64,000 nucleotides of DNA from Arthrobacter sp. OY3WO11 (GTDB lineage Bacteria; Actinomycetota; Actinomycetes; Actinomycetales; Micrococcaceae), in assembly GCF_001641125.1 (NCBI RefSeq), contig NZ_LWLP01000001.1:644147-708146 (forward strand). Reading direction: 5' to 3'. Shown in pieces: positions 16,442-25,797 of this stretch. How positions within the stretch are numbered: the first letter of the stretch is position 1; each line of letters begins with the position of its first letter. A program made the position numbers and the translations under genes. The notes beneath the pieces are model-generated. The model made no database searches and was not told where the DNA came from. It saw only the letters and a list, made by a program, of their open reading frames with translations.

Positions 16442-18052
16442 GTGCCGCTGATGCCCCGCCTTGACGAAACAGATGTGGATGAGCCAGCCAATCCCGCGGC
16501 AGGGCCGGGCCCACTGGCGCCGGGCCAGGACTTTGGCTCCCGCGTTGAACTGGCCCTGGGCGCCACAAACCACCTCCTCAACGCCCGCAACGCGCCGCGC
16601 TATGTCGCCCAGGTCCTGCAAGGCGTCACGGCCGTGGCCACCAAACTGGAGCGGACCGCCCGGCCGTTCTCCGGCGTCGAGCCCGCTGACATGGAGGCCC
16701 GGGTGGGCGCCGTGGACCTCGGCACCCCGCTCCCGGACACGGCCGCGGCGCTGCAGGAACTCGAGGATGTGTACCTGCGTGATGCCGTCTACTTCCACGA
16801 CTCCAAGTACGCGGCCCATTTGAACTGCCCCGTGGTGATTCCGGCCCTGGTGGGGGAGGCTGTCCTGTCGGCGGTGAATTCCTCCCTGGACACGTGGGAC
16901 CAAAGTGCCGGCGCCACCATGATCGAGCGCCGGCTCGTTGACTGGGCGGCCGAGCGGCTGCACCTTGGCGGCAGCGCGGACGGCATCTTCACCTCCGGCG
17001 GCAGCCAGTCCAACCTCCAGGCACTGCTGATCGCGCGCAACCACGCAGTGGCTGGCCTCCGGCAGGACCCGGCACGGGCCGGCCACCGCCTTCCGGCGCT
17101 GCTGGACACACTGCGGATCTTCACCTCGGAAGACAGCCACTTCAGCATCCAAAAGTCGGCCTCCATGCTGGGCCTGGGGTTCGACGCCGTCATCTCCGTG
17201 CGGTGCACGCCTGACCACCGGATGGATCCCGCGGCCCTCGCCGAAGCAATGGCGGATACACGCGGTGCCGGCCTGGTCCCTATGGCGGTGGTGGCCACCG
17301 CCGGAACCACGGATTTCGGCGCGGTGGATCCCCTGGCGGAAACTGCCGCGCTCGCCAGGGCCTACGGTGCGTGGTTCCACATCGATGCCGCCTACGGGGG
17401 CGGGCTCATGGTGTCCGGCCGGTACCGCCGCCTCCTTGACGGAACGCGGCTGGCGGACTCGGTCACGGTGGACTTCCACAAAACTTTCTTCCAGCCGGTC
17501 AGCTCCAGCGCACTGCTGGTCCGGGACCGTTCCATGCTGCGCCACATCACCTACTACGCGGATTACCTGAACCCGGAAAGCGCAGCCCTGGCCGAGATCC
17601 CCAACCAGGTGGACAAAAGCATCCAGACCACCCGCCGGTTCGACGCCCTGAAACTGTGGCTCACCCTGCGGATCATGGGAGCGGACGCCATTGGCGCCCT
17701 GTTCGACGAGGCAATCGACCTGGCCGCCCGCGTGGGCTCGCTCCTCGCCGCCGACGACGACTTTGACCTGGCCGCACCGCCGCAGCTCAGCACCCTCGTG
17801 TTCCGCTACCGGCCGCGCCTGGAAAACGGGGACCTGCTGTCCGAGAATGCAGCCGACGCGCTCAACCCGGCCATCCGCGCCGCCGTTTTCGCCTCCGGCG
17901 AAGCGGTTGTGGCGGGGACAAAGGTGGGCGGCCGCCACTACCTGAAGTTCACCCTGCTCAACGCCGAAGCCACGCTGGAGGACATCGCCGGAATCGTTGG
18001 CCTCCTGCGCCGCACCGGCGCCGGACTCCTGAAGGAAGGGATGTCCGCATGA
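16442..18052 (+). CDS. desA: PLP-dependent lysine (diamine-forming) decarboxylase, DesA-like
   Basis: A 536-aa group II pyridoxal-phosphate decarboxylase that should convert L-lysine to cadaverine, the first step of desferrioxamine-type siderophore synthesis. The PLP lysine is Lys347 in DFHKTFFQ, the cofactor aspartate region is HIDAAYGGG, and FTSGGSQSNLQ is the phosphate-binding part. Start is GTG at 16442 with AAGGA six bases upstream. The assignment to lysine rather than 2,4-diaminobutyrate rests on the downstream hydroxylase, acyltransferase and NIS synthetase. It heads a four-gene operon, each junction overlapping by four bases. Confidence 0.88.
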   Translation: MPLMPRLDETDVDEPANPAAGPGPLAPGQDFGSRVELALGATNHLLNARNAPRYVAQVLQGVTAVATKLERTARPFSGVEPADMEARVGAVDLGTPLPDTAAALQELEDVYLRDAVYFHDSKYAAHLNCPVVIPALVGEAVLSAVNSSLDTWDQSAGATMIERRLVDWAAERLHLGGSADGIFTSGGSQSNLQALLIARNHAVAGLRQDPARAGHRLPALLDTLRIFTSEDSHFSIQKSASMLGLGFDAVISVRCTPDHRMDPAALAEAMADTRGAGLVPMAVVATAGTTDFGAVDPLAETAALARAYGAWFHIDAAYGGGLMVSGRYRRLLDGTRLADSVTVDFHKTFFQPVSSSALLVRDRSMLRHITYYADYLNPESAALAEIPNQVDKSIQTTRRFDALKLWLTLRIMGADAIGALFDEAIDLAARVGSLLAADDDFDLAAPPQLSTLVFRYRPRLENGDLLSENAADALNPAIRAAVFASGEAVVAGTKVGGRHYLKFTLLNAEATLEDIAGIVGLLRRTGAGLLKEGMSA

Positions 18053-19479
18053 GCACCCCTATCAACGGCAGGATCCATGACTTCGCTGCGATCGGCGTCG
18101 GGCCCTTTAATCTGGGCCTCGCGGCACTCGCCGGGCCGGTGGAAGGCCTGGACGGCATCTTCCTGGAACAGCGTGACTCCTTTGACTGGCACCCCGGCAT
18201 GATGCTGGAACCGGCCCATCTGCAGGTTCCCTTCATGGCGGACCTCGTCACCCTGGCGGACCCCACCTCGCCCTACTCCTTCCTGAACTTCCTTAAGCAG
18301 ACCGGCCGGCTGTACCGCTTCTACATCCGCGAAAATTTCTACCCGCTGCGGTCCGAATACAACCAGTACTGCCAGTGGGTGGCCGGGCAGCTGCCCGCCG
18401 TCCGTTTTGGCACGGTTGTGCTGGATGTGGCGTACGACGACGGCGTGTACCGGCTGGCCGTATCCGGTCCGGGCGGGCAGGAGGTGCTGCTGGCGCGGCG
18501 GCTGGTGCTGGGCACCGGCACCTCACCGTACGTCCCGTCGCCAGCCGAGGGCATTGTTGCGGAGGCTGCCGCTGGCGGTGGGGGAGTGGCCTTCCACAAT
18601 GCCGACTACCTGTCCCGAAAGGCCGAGCTGCAGCAGCAGCGCAGCATCACCATCCTGGGCAGCGGCCAGAGCGCGGCGGAGATCTACTTTGACCTGCTGC
18701 AGGAGGCGGACGCGCACGGCTACCGGTTGGACTGGGTCACCCGCTCCGGCCGGTTCTTTCCCCTGGAATACACCAAGCTGACCCTGGAGATGACGTCCCC
18801 GGAATATGTTGACTACTTCCACGGCCTGCCGCAGCACCAGCGCGACCACCTGAACAAGAACCAGAAGAACCTCTACAAGGGCATCAACTCGGAGCTGATC
18901 GATGCCATCTACGATCTCCTGTACACCAGGAGCATCTCCGGCATGGTGGATACGCGGCTGCTGACGCACTCGTCCCTGACTGCCGCACAATGGAACCCCT
19001 CGGCAGGAAACCACACGCTGCACCTGCGGCACGAAGAACAGGGCAGCTCCTACACCTTGGACACAGACGCCGTTGTGCTCGCCACGGGCTACAGCTACCG
19101 GGAGCCGGGATTTCTGGCAGGCGTGCGGGACCGCATCGCCCGGGACAGTGCCGGCAGGTTCGCGGTGGGCCGGAACTACAGCACCGGCGTCCAGCCCGGG
19201 GAAATCTTTGTCCAGAACGCCGAGCTGCATACCCACGGCTTCGCCACCCCGGACCTGGGCATGGGCGCGTACCGGAACTCCTGCATCCTGCGGGAAATTA
19301 CCGGCCGGGAGGTGTACCCGGTGGAGGAGAGCATCGCCTTCCAGCACTTCGGGGCTCCCTCGGACCCGGGGGCAGCGGTGGTGGGACAGGCCGTCCGTGA
19401 GGCTGGGAACACCGCAGCTTCCGGCACCGCAGCTTCCGGCACCGCAGCCGCCGGCATCGGGGCGGGGGTGCCGGCATGA
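18049..19479 (+). CDS. desB: FAD-dependent lysine/cadaverine N-hydroxylase, DesB-like
   Basis: A 476-aa flavin monooxygenase of the lysine/ornithine N-monooxygenase family that adds a hydroxyl to the terminal amine of cadaverine or lysine using FAD, NADPH and O2. The FAD motif is GVGPFNLGLAAL (residues about 12-23), the NADPH motif GSGQSAAEIYFDLL mid-protein, and the family ATGYSYREP is near the end. The C-terminus carries a short tandem repeat (AASGT-AASGT-AAAG) encoded by a 15-bp direct repeat near 19430-19455, probably a disordered tail. It overlaps desA by four bases (ATGA). Confidence 0.92.
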   Translation: MSTPINGRIHDFAAIGVGPFNLGLAALAGPVEGLDGIFLEQRDSFDWHPGMMLEPAHLQVPFMADLVTLADPTSPYSFLNFLKQTGRLYRFYIRENFYPLRSEYNQYCQWVAGQLPAVRFGTVVLDVAYDDGVYRLAVSGPGGQEVLLARRLVLGTGTSPYVPSPAEGIVAEAAAGGGGVAFHNADYLSRKAELQQQRSITILGSGQSAAEIYFDLLQEADAHGYRLDWVTRSGRFFPLEYTKLTLEMTSPEYVDYFHGLPQHQRDHLNKNQKNLYKGINSELIDAIYDLLYTRSISGMVDTRLLTHSSLTAAQWNPSAGNHTLHLRHEEQGSSYTLDTDAVVLATGYSYREPGFLAGVRDRIARDSAGRFAVGRNYSTGVQPGEIFVQNAELHTHGFATPDLGMGAYRNSCILREITGREVYPVEESIAFQHFGAPSDPGAAVVGQAVREAGNTAASGTAASGTAAAGIGAGVPA

Positions 19480-20087
19480 GGTTCTCGTTCCGCTGCCTCG
19501 ATGCCGCAGCCGATGCCGCGCTCCTGCACAGCTGGGTGACCCGCCCCTACGCCTCGTTTTGGGGCATGCTCTCCGCCACCGTGGAAGACGTTGCACGGGA
19601 GTACGCAAAGATCCAGTCCAGCGGCCACCACCACGCCCTGGTGGGGCTCGACGGCGGCACGCCCGCCTTCCTGATGGAGGAATACCAGCCGGCAGCCTCA
19701 CCGCTGGCAGCCGTCTATCCCGTCCTGCCCGGTGACGTGGGGATGCACCTGCTGGTGGCACCGCCGTCGGACGGTCCTGAGGCCGGCTACACCGCAATGG
19801 TGATGGATGCTGTCCTGGCACGCCTGTTCAGCGTGCCCGGGGTGGACCGCATTGTGGTGGAACCCGATGCGCGGAACACAAAAATTCATGCCCTCAATGA
19901 GCGGCTGGGCTTCCAGCCCGCTGGCGTGGTGGCCCTCCCGGACAAGGAAGCACTGCTGAGTTTCTGCTGCCGGTCCGACTACCTCGCCGCACGTTCAGCA
20001 GTGCATGCCACCGCCGCCCTGCCCGCCCGCGCCGCCCTTCCCACCATCCCGTCCCGTCCGCTTATTTCCCAGGGAGCATCTCTGTGA
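19476..20087 (+). CDS. desC: siderophore acyltransferase, GNAT family, DesC-like
   Basis: A 203-aa GNAT-fold acyltransferase (IucB/RhbD/DesC type) that acylates N-hydroxycadaverine with succinyl- or acetyl-CoA to give the hydroxamate unit. The family WVTRPYASFWGM motif near the N-terminus, the central GDVGMHLLVAPP and the conserved VEPDARNTKIHALNERLGF are present. It overlaps desB and desD by four bases at each end, giving fixed stoichiometry through translational coupling. Which acyl-CoA is used cannot be decided from sequence. Confidence 0.9.
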   Translation: MRFSFRCLDAAADAALLHSWVTRPYASFWGMLSATVEDVAREYAKIQSSGHHHALVGLDGGTPAFLMEEYQPAASPLAAVYPVLPGDVGMHLLVAPPSDGPEAGYTAMVMDAVLARLFSVPGVDRIVVEPDARNTKIHALNERLGFQPAGVVALPDKEALLSFCCRSDYLAARSAVHATAALPARAALPTIPSRPLISQGASL

Positions 20088-22054
20088 CCATCCAGCTCGA
20101 ACCAGCCAGCACCGTCCCCGCGTTCACCAAGCCCGCACCCGCTAACCCCACTCCCGCACCCGGCACCGCCGCCGTCTCTGGCAACGCCGCCGCGTCCACT
20201 ACAGCCCAGCCGGCCGGCCCCGTCCCGCACCTCACCGCGGAGGCGTGGACCAAGGCCAACCGGCACCTGTTGCGCAAGGCGCTCGCCGAGTTCTCGCACG
20301 AGCGGATCCTTGTCCCCGAACCCGAACCCGAACCCGACCCCCTGAACGGCAACGGCAGCTACCGCATCAGCAGCGGCGACGGCACGCACCAATACCACTT
20401 CGACGCCCGGCTCCTGGAACTGGACCACTGGTCCATCGACGCTGATTCCATCAGGCATTTCCGGAACGGCGCCGAAGCGCCGCTGGACGTGCTGGAGTTC
20501 ATCACGGCGTTCCATGAAACCCTTGGCATCAACATCCAGATGCTGCCCGTCTACCTGGAGGAGATCAGCAGCACGCTGGCAAGCCATGCGTACAAGCAAT
20601 GGGCCAGCCAGCCGTCGTCGGCAGAGCTGGCGGCCGGCATCACCGGCGGGCGCAACCCGGCGGCGGACTTCCAGGCCATCGAACGCAGCATGACCGAAGG
20701 CCACCCGTGCTTCGTTGCCAACAACGGGCGCCTGGGCTTCGGCATCAGTGACTACCACGCGTTCGCCCCGGAAACCGGCGCCCCGGTCCTGCTGGAATGG
20801 ATCGCGGTGCACCGGAGCAACGCCGTCTTCACCTCCGCCGAAGGGCTCCACTACCGGTCCCACCTGGACGCCGAACTGGGCCCCCTCCTGGGCACCTTCC
20901 AAGCCCGGCTCCACGCGCTGGGCCTGGACCCGGACCTGTACTTCCTGATGCCGGTCCACCCGTGGCAGTGGGAGAACAAGCTGGCAGTCACCTTCGCCGC
21001 GGAGATTGCCCTGCAGCGCATCGTGCCTGTGGGAACCGGGACGGACAGTTACCAGGCACAGCAGTCCATCCGCACGTTCTTCAACGTCAGTTCGCCGGAG
21101 CGGACCTACGTGAAGACGGCCATGTCCGTGCTCAACATGGGCTTCATGCGGGGCCTGTCGCCGCAGTACATGAAAGCCACGCCGGCCATCAACGAGTGGC
21201 TGCGGGCCCTGATCCGGAAGGACCCCGCCCTGCACCAGCGCGGCTTCACCATGATCGGCGAGGTGGCAGCAATCGGCTACCACAACGGGCACTACGAGGC
21301 CGGGTCCGCGCCCGGGTCCCCCTACCGCAAGATGCTCTCCGCACTCTGGCGCGAAAGCCCGATGCCGTTGCTGGCGGACGGGCAGCAACTGGCCACCATG
21401 GCGTCCCTCCTGCACACCGATTCCGCCGGCACGCCCATGGTGGAAGCCCTGATGGAGCGTTCCGGCCTCAGCCCCGAGGAGTGGCTGCGGCGCTACTTCG
21501 AGGCCTACCTCGTTCCGCTGGTCCACTGCCTCTACCGGTACGAACTGGCCTTCATGCCGCACGGCGAGAACGTGATCCTGGTGCTTGAGGACGGCGTCCC
21601 CGTCAGGGCCGTCATGAAGGACATCGCCGAGGAGATCGTGGTGATGGGGGACAGGATGGACCTCCCCGGGGACGTGTCCCGGATCAAGGCGGACATCCCG
21701 GAAGGCGAGAGGGTCCTGGCCATTTTCACCGATGTGTTCGACTGCATCTTCCGTTTCCTGGCCGCCCTCCTGGACGAGGACGGCACCCTGGCCCAGGAGG
21801 AATTCTGGCGGACGGCCGCGGAGGCCATCAAGGACTACCAGGCCCGGCATCCCGAACTCGCAGCCCAGTTCGCCCGCCATGACCTTTTCGCGGCGGACTT
21901 CGAACTGTCCTGCCTCAACCGGCTCCAGCTCCGCAACAACCAGCAGATGCTGGACCTCACCGACCCCTCCGGAGGGCTCCAGATGGCCGGCCGGCTGGCC
22001 AACCCCCTGGCCAGGTTCCGCGCACCGCAGGCCACGGAGGAGGGATCTGGCTAG
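20084..22054 (+). CDS. desD: IucA/IucC-family NRPS-independent siderophore synthetase, DesD-like
   Basis: A 656-aa ATP-dependent synthetase that condenses and cyclises hydroxamate units, probably to desferrioxamine E- or B-like products. Family motifs are GHPCFVANNGRLGFG (about residue 205), MPVHPWQWENKLA (about 290), SPERTYVKTAMSVLNMGF and PHGENVILVLEDG. The first 65 residues are a proline/alanine-rich extension, and near residue 80 a CCCGAA hexamer repeat encodes PEPEPEPD. The start is a GTG overlapping desC by four bases. No ferric-siderophore uptake gene lies adjacent; the next gene is an unrelated SDR. Confidence 0.92.
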   Translation: MTIQLEPASTVPAFTKPAPANPTPAPGTAAVSGNAAASTTAQPAGPVPHLTAEAWTKANRHLLRKALAEFSHERILVPEPEPEPDPLNGNGSYRISSGDGTHQYHFDARLLELDHWSIDADSIRHFRNGAEAPLDVLEFITAFHETLGINIQMLPVYLEEISSTLASHAYKQWASQPSSAELAAGITGGRNPAADFQAIERSMTEGHPCFVANNGRLGFGISDYHAFAPETGAPVLLEWIAVHRSNAVFTSAEGLHYRSHLDAELGPLLGTFQARLHALGLDPDLYFLMPVHPWQWENKLAVTFAAEIALQRIVPVGTGTDSYQAQQSIRTFFNVSSPERTYVKTAMSVLNMGFMRGLSPQYMKATPAINEWLRALIRKDPALHQRGFTMIGEVAAIGYHNGHYEAGSAPGSPYRKMLSALWRESPMPLLADGQQLATMASLLHTDSAGTPMVEALMERSGLSPEEWLRRYFEAYLVPLVHCLYRYELAFMPHGENVILVLEDGVPVRAVMKDIAEEIVVMGDRMDLPGDVSRIKADIPEGERVLAIFTDVFDCIFRFLAALLDEDGTLAQEEFWRTAAEAIKDYQARHPELAAQFARHDLFAADFELSCLNRLQLRNNQQMLDLTDPSGGLQMAGRLANPLARFRAPQATEEGSG

Positions 22055-22063
22055 GCTTGCCCC

Positions 22064-22867
22064 ATGACCCCAAACACTTCCGATGCAACCGCCAGGACCA
22101 CCGCCCTCATCACCGGAGCCAGCGCCGGGCTCGGCGCCGAATTCGCCCGGCAGCTCGCCGCGCAGGGCCACAACGTGGTGCTGGTGGCGCGGAACCGGGC
22201 CCGCCTCAAGGAATCCGCGGCGGAGCTGGAGCGGCGTTACGGGGTCACGGCTGAAGTGCTCCCAGCGGACCTGACGTCCGACGACGGCGTGGCAGCCGTC
22301 GTCGGACGCCTGACCGATCCGGAGCGGCCGGTGGAGGTCCTGGTGAACAACGCCGGCATAGGGCTGCTGCACAACTTCGAGGACAACCCCATCTCGGAGG
22401 AGAAAAAGCACCTGAAGCTGCACGGGGAAACGGCCATGGAGCTGACCCACGCAGCCTTGGAGGGGATGCTGGAGCGCCGTTCCGGCCGGATCATCAACGT
22501 GGCAAGCATCGCGGCCTTCCTGCCTCGGGGGACGTACTCCGCTGCCAAGGCCTGGCTGGTGAGTTTCAGCCGCTGGGCCAACCTCGCGTACGGCAGGCAG
22601 GGCGTCAAAGTCACCGCGGTCTGCCCAGGCTTCACCCATACGGAGTTCCACGACCGGATGGGGATGGACAAGTCCGTGGCGCCGTCGTGGGCGTGGCTGC
22701 ATGCCGGGCGGGTGGTGCGTGAGGGCCTGGCGGACAACGCGCGGGGCAAAGCAGTTTCCATCCCGTCCAAGCGGTACAAGGTGGTGGCGGCCGTGGCGCG
22801 GATTGCGCCGGCAAGGCTAGTGGCGGGGCCTGCGCGGAAACCGAAAGACGCCCGCACGCCCCAGTAG
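22064..22867 (+). CDS. short-chain dehydrogenase/reductase
   Basis: A 267-aa classical SDR, soluble, NADP(H)-dependent. The cofactor motif TGASAGLGAEFA is near residues 17-28, NNAGIG is present, and the catalytic Ser in INVASIAAF and Tyr/Lys in YSAAK are intact, so it should be active. It resembles the DltE/YqjQ-like group of broad-specificity reductases. It begins 9 bases after desD but shares no pathway logic with it. Its last 51 bases overlap, tail to tail, the end of the FUSC gene. Confidence 0.88.
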   Translation: MTPNTSDATARTTALITGASAGLGAEFARQLAAQGHNVVLVARNRARLKESAAELERRYGVTAEVLPADLTSDDGVAAVVGRLTDPERPVEVLVNNAGIGLLHNFEDNPISEEKKHLKLHGETAMELTHAALEGMLERRSGRIINVASIAAFLPRGTYSAAKAWLVSFSRWANLAYGRQGVKVTAVCPGFTHTEFHDRMGMDKSVAPSWAWLHAGRVVREGLADNARGKAVSIPSKRYKVVAAVARIAPARLVAGPARKPKDARTPQ

Positions 22868-23926
22868 GGCAGCCGGCGTGCGGGTCGCCGCCGACCGGAC
22901 AGCCACCACCACGGCGATCCCCACCAGAGCCCCCACCAGGGTCTCTGCCCCGCGCTCCAGGATCAGGACCGCGGGATCGATGGGGTGGGCAAGCTGTGTC
23001 ATCAGCAGGATCACGGGGGTGAAGGAAACCATGGCCAGGCCGTAGTGGCGGGTCATGAACAGCTCGGTGGTGAACTGGAAGAGGACCACCAGAAGGGCCA
23101 GCACCACGGCCTTGCCGCCCGGAAAGAGGCCCGCCAGGGACCAGGGAACGGGAAGAATCACGACGGCGGTCACCGCCAGTCCCAGGAACGTTCCCACAAT
23201 GCGGTGGACGCCCCGCCGGACGCTGCTGGGGAGGTCCGCTCCCGCCAGCGGCACGGCGGCGGCGGCCATGGCCCAGTGCGGATGGCCGCTGCCCGTCAGG
23301 ACCCCCGCGGTGCCGGCGGCGCCTACGGCCAGGATGTAGCGGGCGGCATGCACCAGCAGCTCCCGGTGCCCCGCGGGGGTCACCCCGGGAGCAGCCCGGA
23401 CGGCCCCGCGCTGCCAGGACCTCCGGCGGAACCAGCCGCCGAAACCCACCAGCATGGAGAACGCGGCGGAGCCTGCGGCGATGAAAATGGCCACCTGCCA
23501 CGGCACCACCGTGGGTACCGAGGCGCAGGCACCCAGGGCCAGGATCCCAAAAAACGGTCCGTTGGGCTTGAGCCGCACGCGGTCCGCAAAGACCGATCCG
23601 ACGCCGGCCAGGGCAGCCTCCACGCCCACCAGCCACCACGAGTGGAGATGGTTCACGGACAGGAACACACCCACGGTCACGCCGGTGAGCAGGACGACGG
23701 CGGCCTGGCCCTGGTGCCGGAGCCGGAGCTGGTGCGCTTCGGACCGGCCGTACATGCCGGTCAGGGCACCAAAGACGGCGTACATGATCAGGTCGGTGCG
23801 GCCCGCCGCCAGGAGCAGGAGCGAGGGGACCGCCACGCTGAGGGCAACCCGCGCCGCGGCGAGATGGTCATTGGTGGCGGGCTCGAGCCGGTGGAGCGCG
23901 CGCATCTGCAGGAGGACCCGTTCCAT
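22817..23926 (-). CDS. FUSC family membrane protein
   Basis: A 369-aa integral membrane protein of the FUSC/aromatic acid exporter-like superfamily. Two blocks of hydrophobic helices (about residues 20-140 and 180-345) flank a basic loop (WFRRRSWQRG). RRGVHRIVGTFLGLAV is the conserved RxxGTxxG family element. The start is ATG 23926 with AGGAGG five bases upstream; the GTG at 23932 lies within that Shine-Dalgarno sequence. Export of aromatic or amphipathic compounds is inferred only from family. The gene converges on and overlaps the SDR by 51 bases. Confidence 0.85.
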   Translation of the reverse strand: MERVLLQMRALHRLEPATNDHLAAARVALSVAVPSLLLLAAGRTDLIMYAVFGALTGMYGRSEAHQLRLRHQGQAAVVLLTGVTVGVFLSVNHLHSWWLVGVEAALAGVGSVFADRVRLKPNGPFFGILALGACASVPTVVPWQVAIFIAAGSAAFSMLVGFGGWFRRRSWQRGAVRAAPGVTPAGHRELLVHAARYILAVGAAGTAGVLTGSGHPHWAMAAAAVPLAGADLPSSVRRGVHRIVGTFLGLAVTAVVILPVPWSLAGLFPGGKAVVLALLVVLFQFTTELFMTRHYGLAMVSFTPVILLMTQLAHPIDPAVLILERGAETLVGALVGIAVVVAVRSAATRTPAALLGRAGVFRFPRRPRH

Positions 23927-24042
23927 GCCCACCTCCTGCTGCTTTCCTGATGTGGCCCTATGGAAGCTATCACCGGCTGGTGCGGCCGGTCATGTTTAGG
24001 ACGGACAAGAGGACATGGAGCGTCATTGTGACTGGCACGCCA

Positions 24043-24091
24043 AAGGCCCGCCCACCGTGCTTCCCCCAAGGAAACACGCGGGACGGGCCTT
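24043..24091. terminator. candidate hairpin after the leftward MFS gene
   Basis: AAGGCCCG (24043-24050) is complementary to CGGGCCTT (24084-24091) across a long loop. It lies between the end of the leftward MFS gene (24157) and the start of the FUSC gene. The long loop and lack of U-tract make this a weak call. Confidence 0.3.
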
Positions 24092-24156
24092 CTGAGCGGG
24101 GCTGCATGACGTGCCCCGGAAGGGTTGCGCCGCAGGCGGTGCCGCGGCCGGACAGG

Positions 24157-25797
24157 CTAGACGCCGGCAGCAACCTTCCCGGACTCGCGTGAATCGGTGA
24201 TGTCCTGTTCATCGAACGGGAGTTCGTCTAGGTTGATCAGCGGGTTCTCGTCCTGCGTGGCAACAAGTTCGCGGGCCTCAGCCTGGGTATCCACGCTGGG
24301 CATGGAACCGGGCAGCGGACGCCGGGCGGATTCCTTCAGGAAGTAGATGGCCGCGGCACCTACCAGCGAGGTTGCCATCAGGTAGTACGCGGGCATCATG
24401 TCGTTGCCCGTGGCGCCGATGAGGGCCGCGACGATGAACGGCGTGGTGCCGCCAAAGATGGCCACCGAGAAGTTGTAGGCGATGCCCATGGCTCCGTACC
24501 GGCTGGAGGTGGGGAACTGCGCCGGGAGGGCCGAGGCCAGGTTGGCAACGTAGAACGTCACCGGGAAAGCAATCAGGGCCAGTCCGGACAGGGTGGACCA
24601 GATCTCACCGATGCCAATCAGCAGGAATGCCGGGATGGCCAGGACCACCGTGCTGACTGCCCCGATCCACAGGACGGGCCTGCGGCCGATCCGGTCCGAT
24701 AACTTTCCGGTCAGCGGAATGCAGAGGCTCATGACCACCAGCACGGGGATGGTCAGCAGGGTGCCGTGTACCGGATCGTAGCCCTTGGACTCGGTGAGGT
24801 AGGTGGGCATGTAGGACGTGAGGGCGTAGCCGGCCGTGTTGGCAGCGGCCACCAGGACCATGGCAACAATGATGGAGCGCCAATACGCCTTGACGATTCC
24901 AACCGGTCCCTTGACAACGGCCCCGTCGCTGGCAGCAGCGTGTTTGGCGAGGTCCTCCTGGGCATCCAGGGTGGCCTGGAACTGCGGGGATTCCTCGATC
25001 TTGCTCCGGAAGTAGACGGCGATCAGGCCCAGGGGACCGGCAATCAGGAAGGGTATCCGCCAGCCCCACTCCTCCATGGCTGCCTGGCCGAGCGTCAGCT
25101 GCAGGACTGAGACCAGGGCGGCGCCGATGGCGAAGCCCATGTAGCTGCCCAGGTCCAGGAAGCTCGCGAAGTAGCCGCGGCGTTTGTCCGGGGAGTATTC
25201 GCTGACAAACGTTGTGGCGCCGGCGTACTCACCGCCGGTGGAGAAGCCCTGGATGATCTTCAGGAGTACCAGAAGCCCGGCGGCCCACAGCCCGATCTGC
25301 GCATATCCGGGCAGGAGGCCGATGGCGAATGTGCTCGCTGCCATCAGCATCAGCGTGGCGGCGAGGACCTTCTGGCGGCCCATCTTGTCGCCCAGCCAGC
25401 CGAAGATCACGCCGCCCAGGGGGCGGGCGATGAACGTGGCGGCGAAGGTACCCAGCAGGAACAGGGTCTGGGTGGTGGGATCGGATTCCGGCAGGAAGAC
25501 GGGACCCATCGTGGTGATGAGGTAGCCGAACACACCCACGTCGTACCACTCCATGGTGTTGCCCACGATGGTTCCGCCGAGGGCTTTCTTCAGCATGGGC
25601 TGGTCAACCACGTTGACGTCCGACTCCTTGAGCCGGCGCCGTGCGAGTATTTTCGGTTTCCGGGGGTTCCTGGCGGCCACCGGAGACGTCGCTCCGGGGG
25701 GTCCAGCTGGGTTGGTTCCGGAGGCGGGATTAAGGCCTGCGGAAGAGTCGTTCACGCTTCGGTCTGTGGGCATTTGGGCAACTCCTGTGGAGGTCAT
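24157..25797 (-). CDS. MFS metabolite:H+ symporter, ProP/ShiA-like
   Basis: A 546-aa inner-membrane carrier of the metabolite:H+ symporter branch of the major facilitator superfamily (ProP, ShiA, KgtP). After a long hydrophilic N-terminus (about 70 residues) come 12 helices; GNTMEWYDVGVFGYL is the hallmark of the first helix, GWLGDKMGRQKVL the loop 2-3 motif, and GFSTGGEYAGATTFVSEYSPDKRRGYFAS the helix 5 signature. Possible substrates include proline, betaine, or dicarboxylates; ProP-type osmolyte uptake is the best analogy but not provable here. Transcribed alone. Confidence 0.88.
   Translation of the reverse strand: MTSTGVAQMPTDRSVNDSSAGLNPASGTNPAGPPGATSPVAARNPRKPKILARRRLKESDVNVVDQPMLKKALGGTIVGNTMEWYDVGVFGYLITTMGPVFLPESDPTTQTLFLLGTFAATFIARPLGGVIFGWLGDKMGRQKVLAATLMLMAASTFAIGLLPGYAQIGLWAAGLLVLLKIIQGFSTGGEYAGATTFVSEYSPDKRRGYFASFLDLGSYMGFAIGAALVSVLQLTLGQAAMEEWGWRIPFLIAGPLGLIAVYFRSKIEESPQFQATLDAQEDLAKHAAASDGAVVKGPVGIVKAYWRSIIVAMVLVAAANTAGYALTSYMPTYLTESKGYDPVHGTLLTIPVLVVMSLCIPLTGKLSDRIGRRPVLWIGAVSTVVLAIPAFLLIGIGEIWSTLSGLALIAFPVTFYVANLASALPAQFPTSSRYGAMGIAYNFSVAIFGGTTPFIVAALIGATGNDMMPAYYLMATSLVGAAAIYFLKESARRPLPGSMPSVDTQAEARELVATQDENPLINLDELPFDEQDITDSRESGKVAAGV

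Noticed and set aside
16388-17938. 516-codon minus-strand open frame opposite desA
   Set aside because: Shadow of the decarboxylase gene; no start signal or family resemblance.
16442-22054. Aerobactin-type cluster because of IucA/IucC and IucD similarity
   Set aside because: There is one synthetase, not two, and the first gene is a PLP decarboxylase, which indicates a cadaverine-based desferrioxamine-type product.
19979-22702. 907-codon open frame on the minus strand opposite desD and the SDR gene
   Set aside because: It mirrors the codon structure of desD in this GC-rich DNA, has no ribosome binding site and its translation is low-complexity with no domain; desD and the SDR on the plus strand have complete family motifs.
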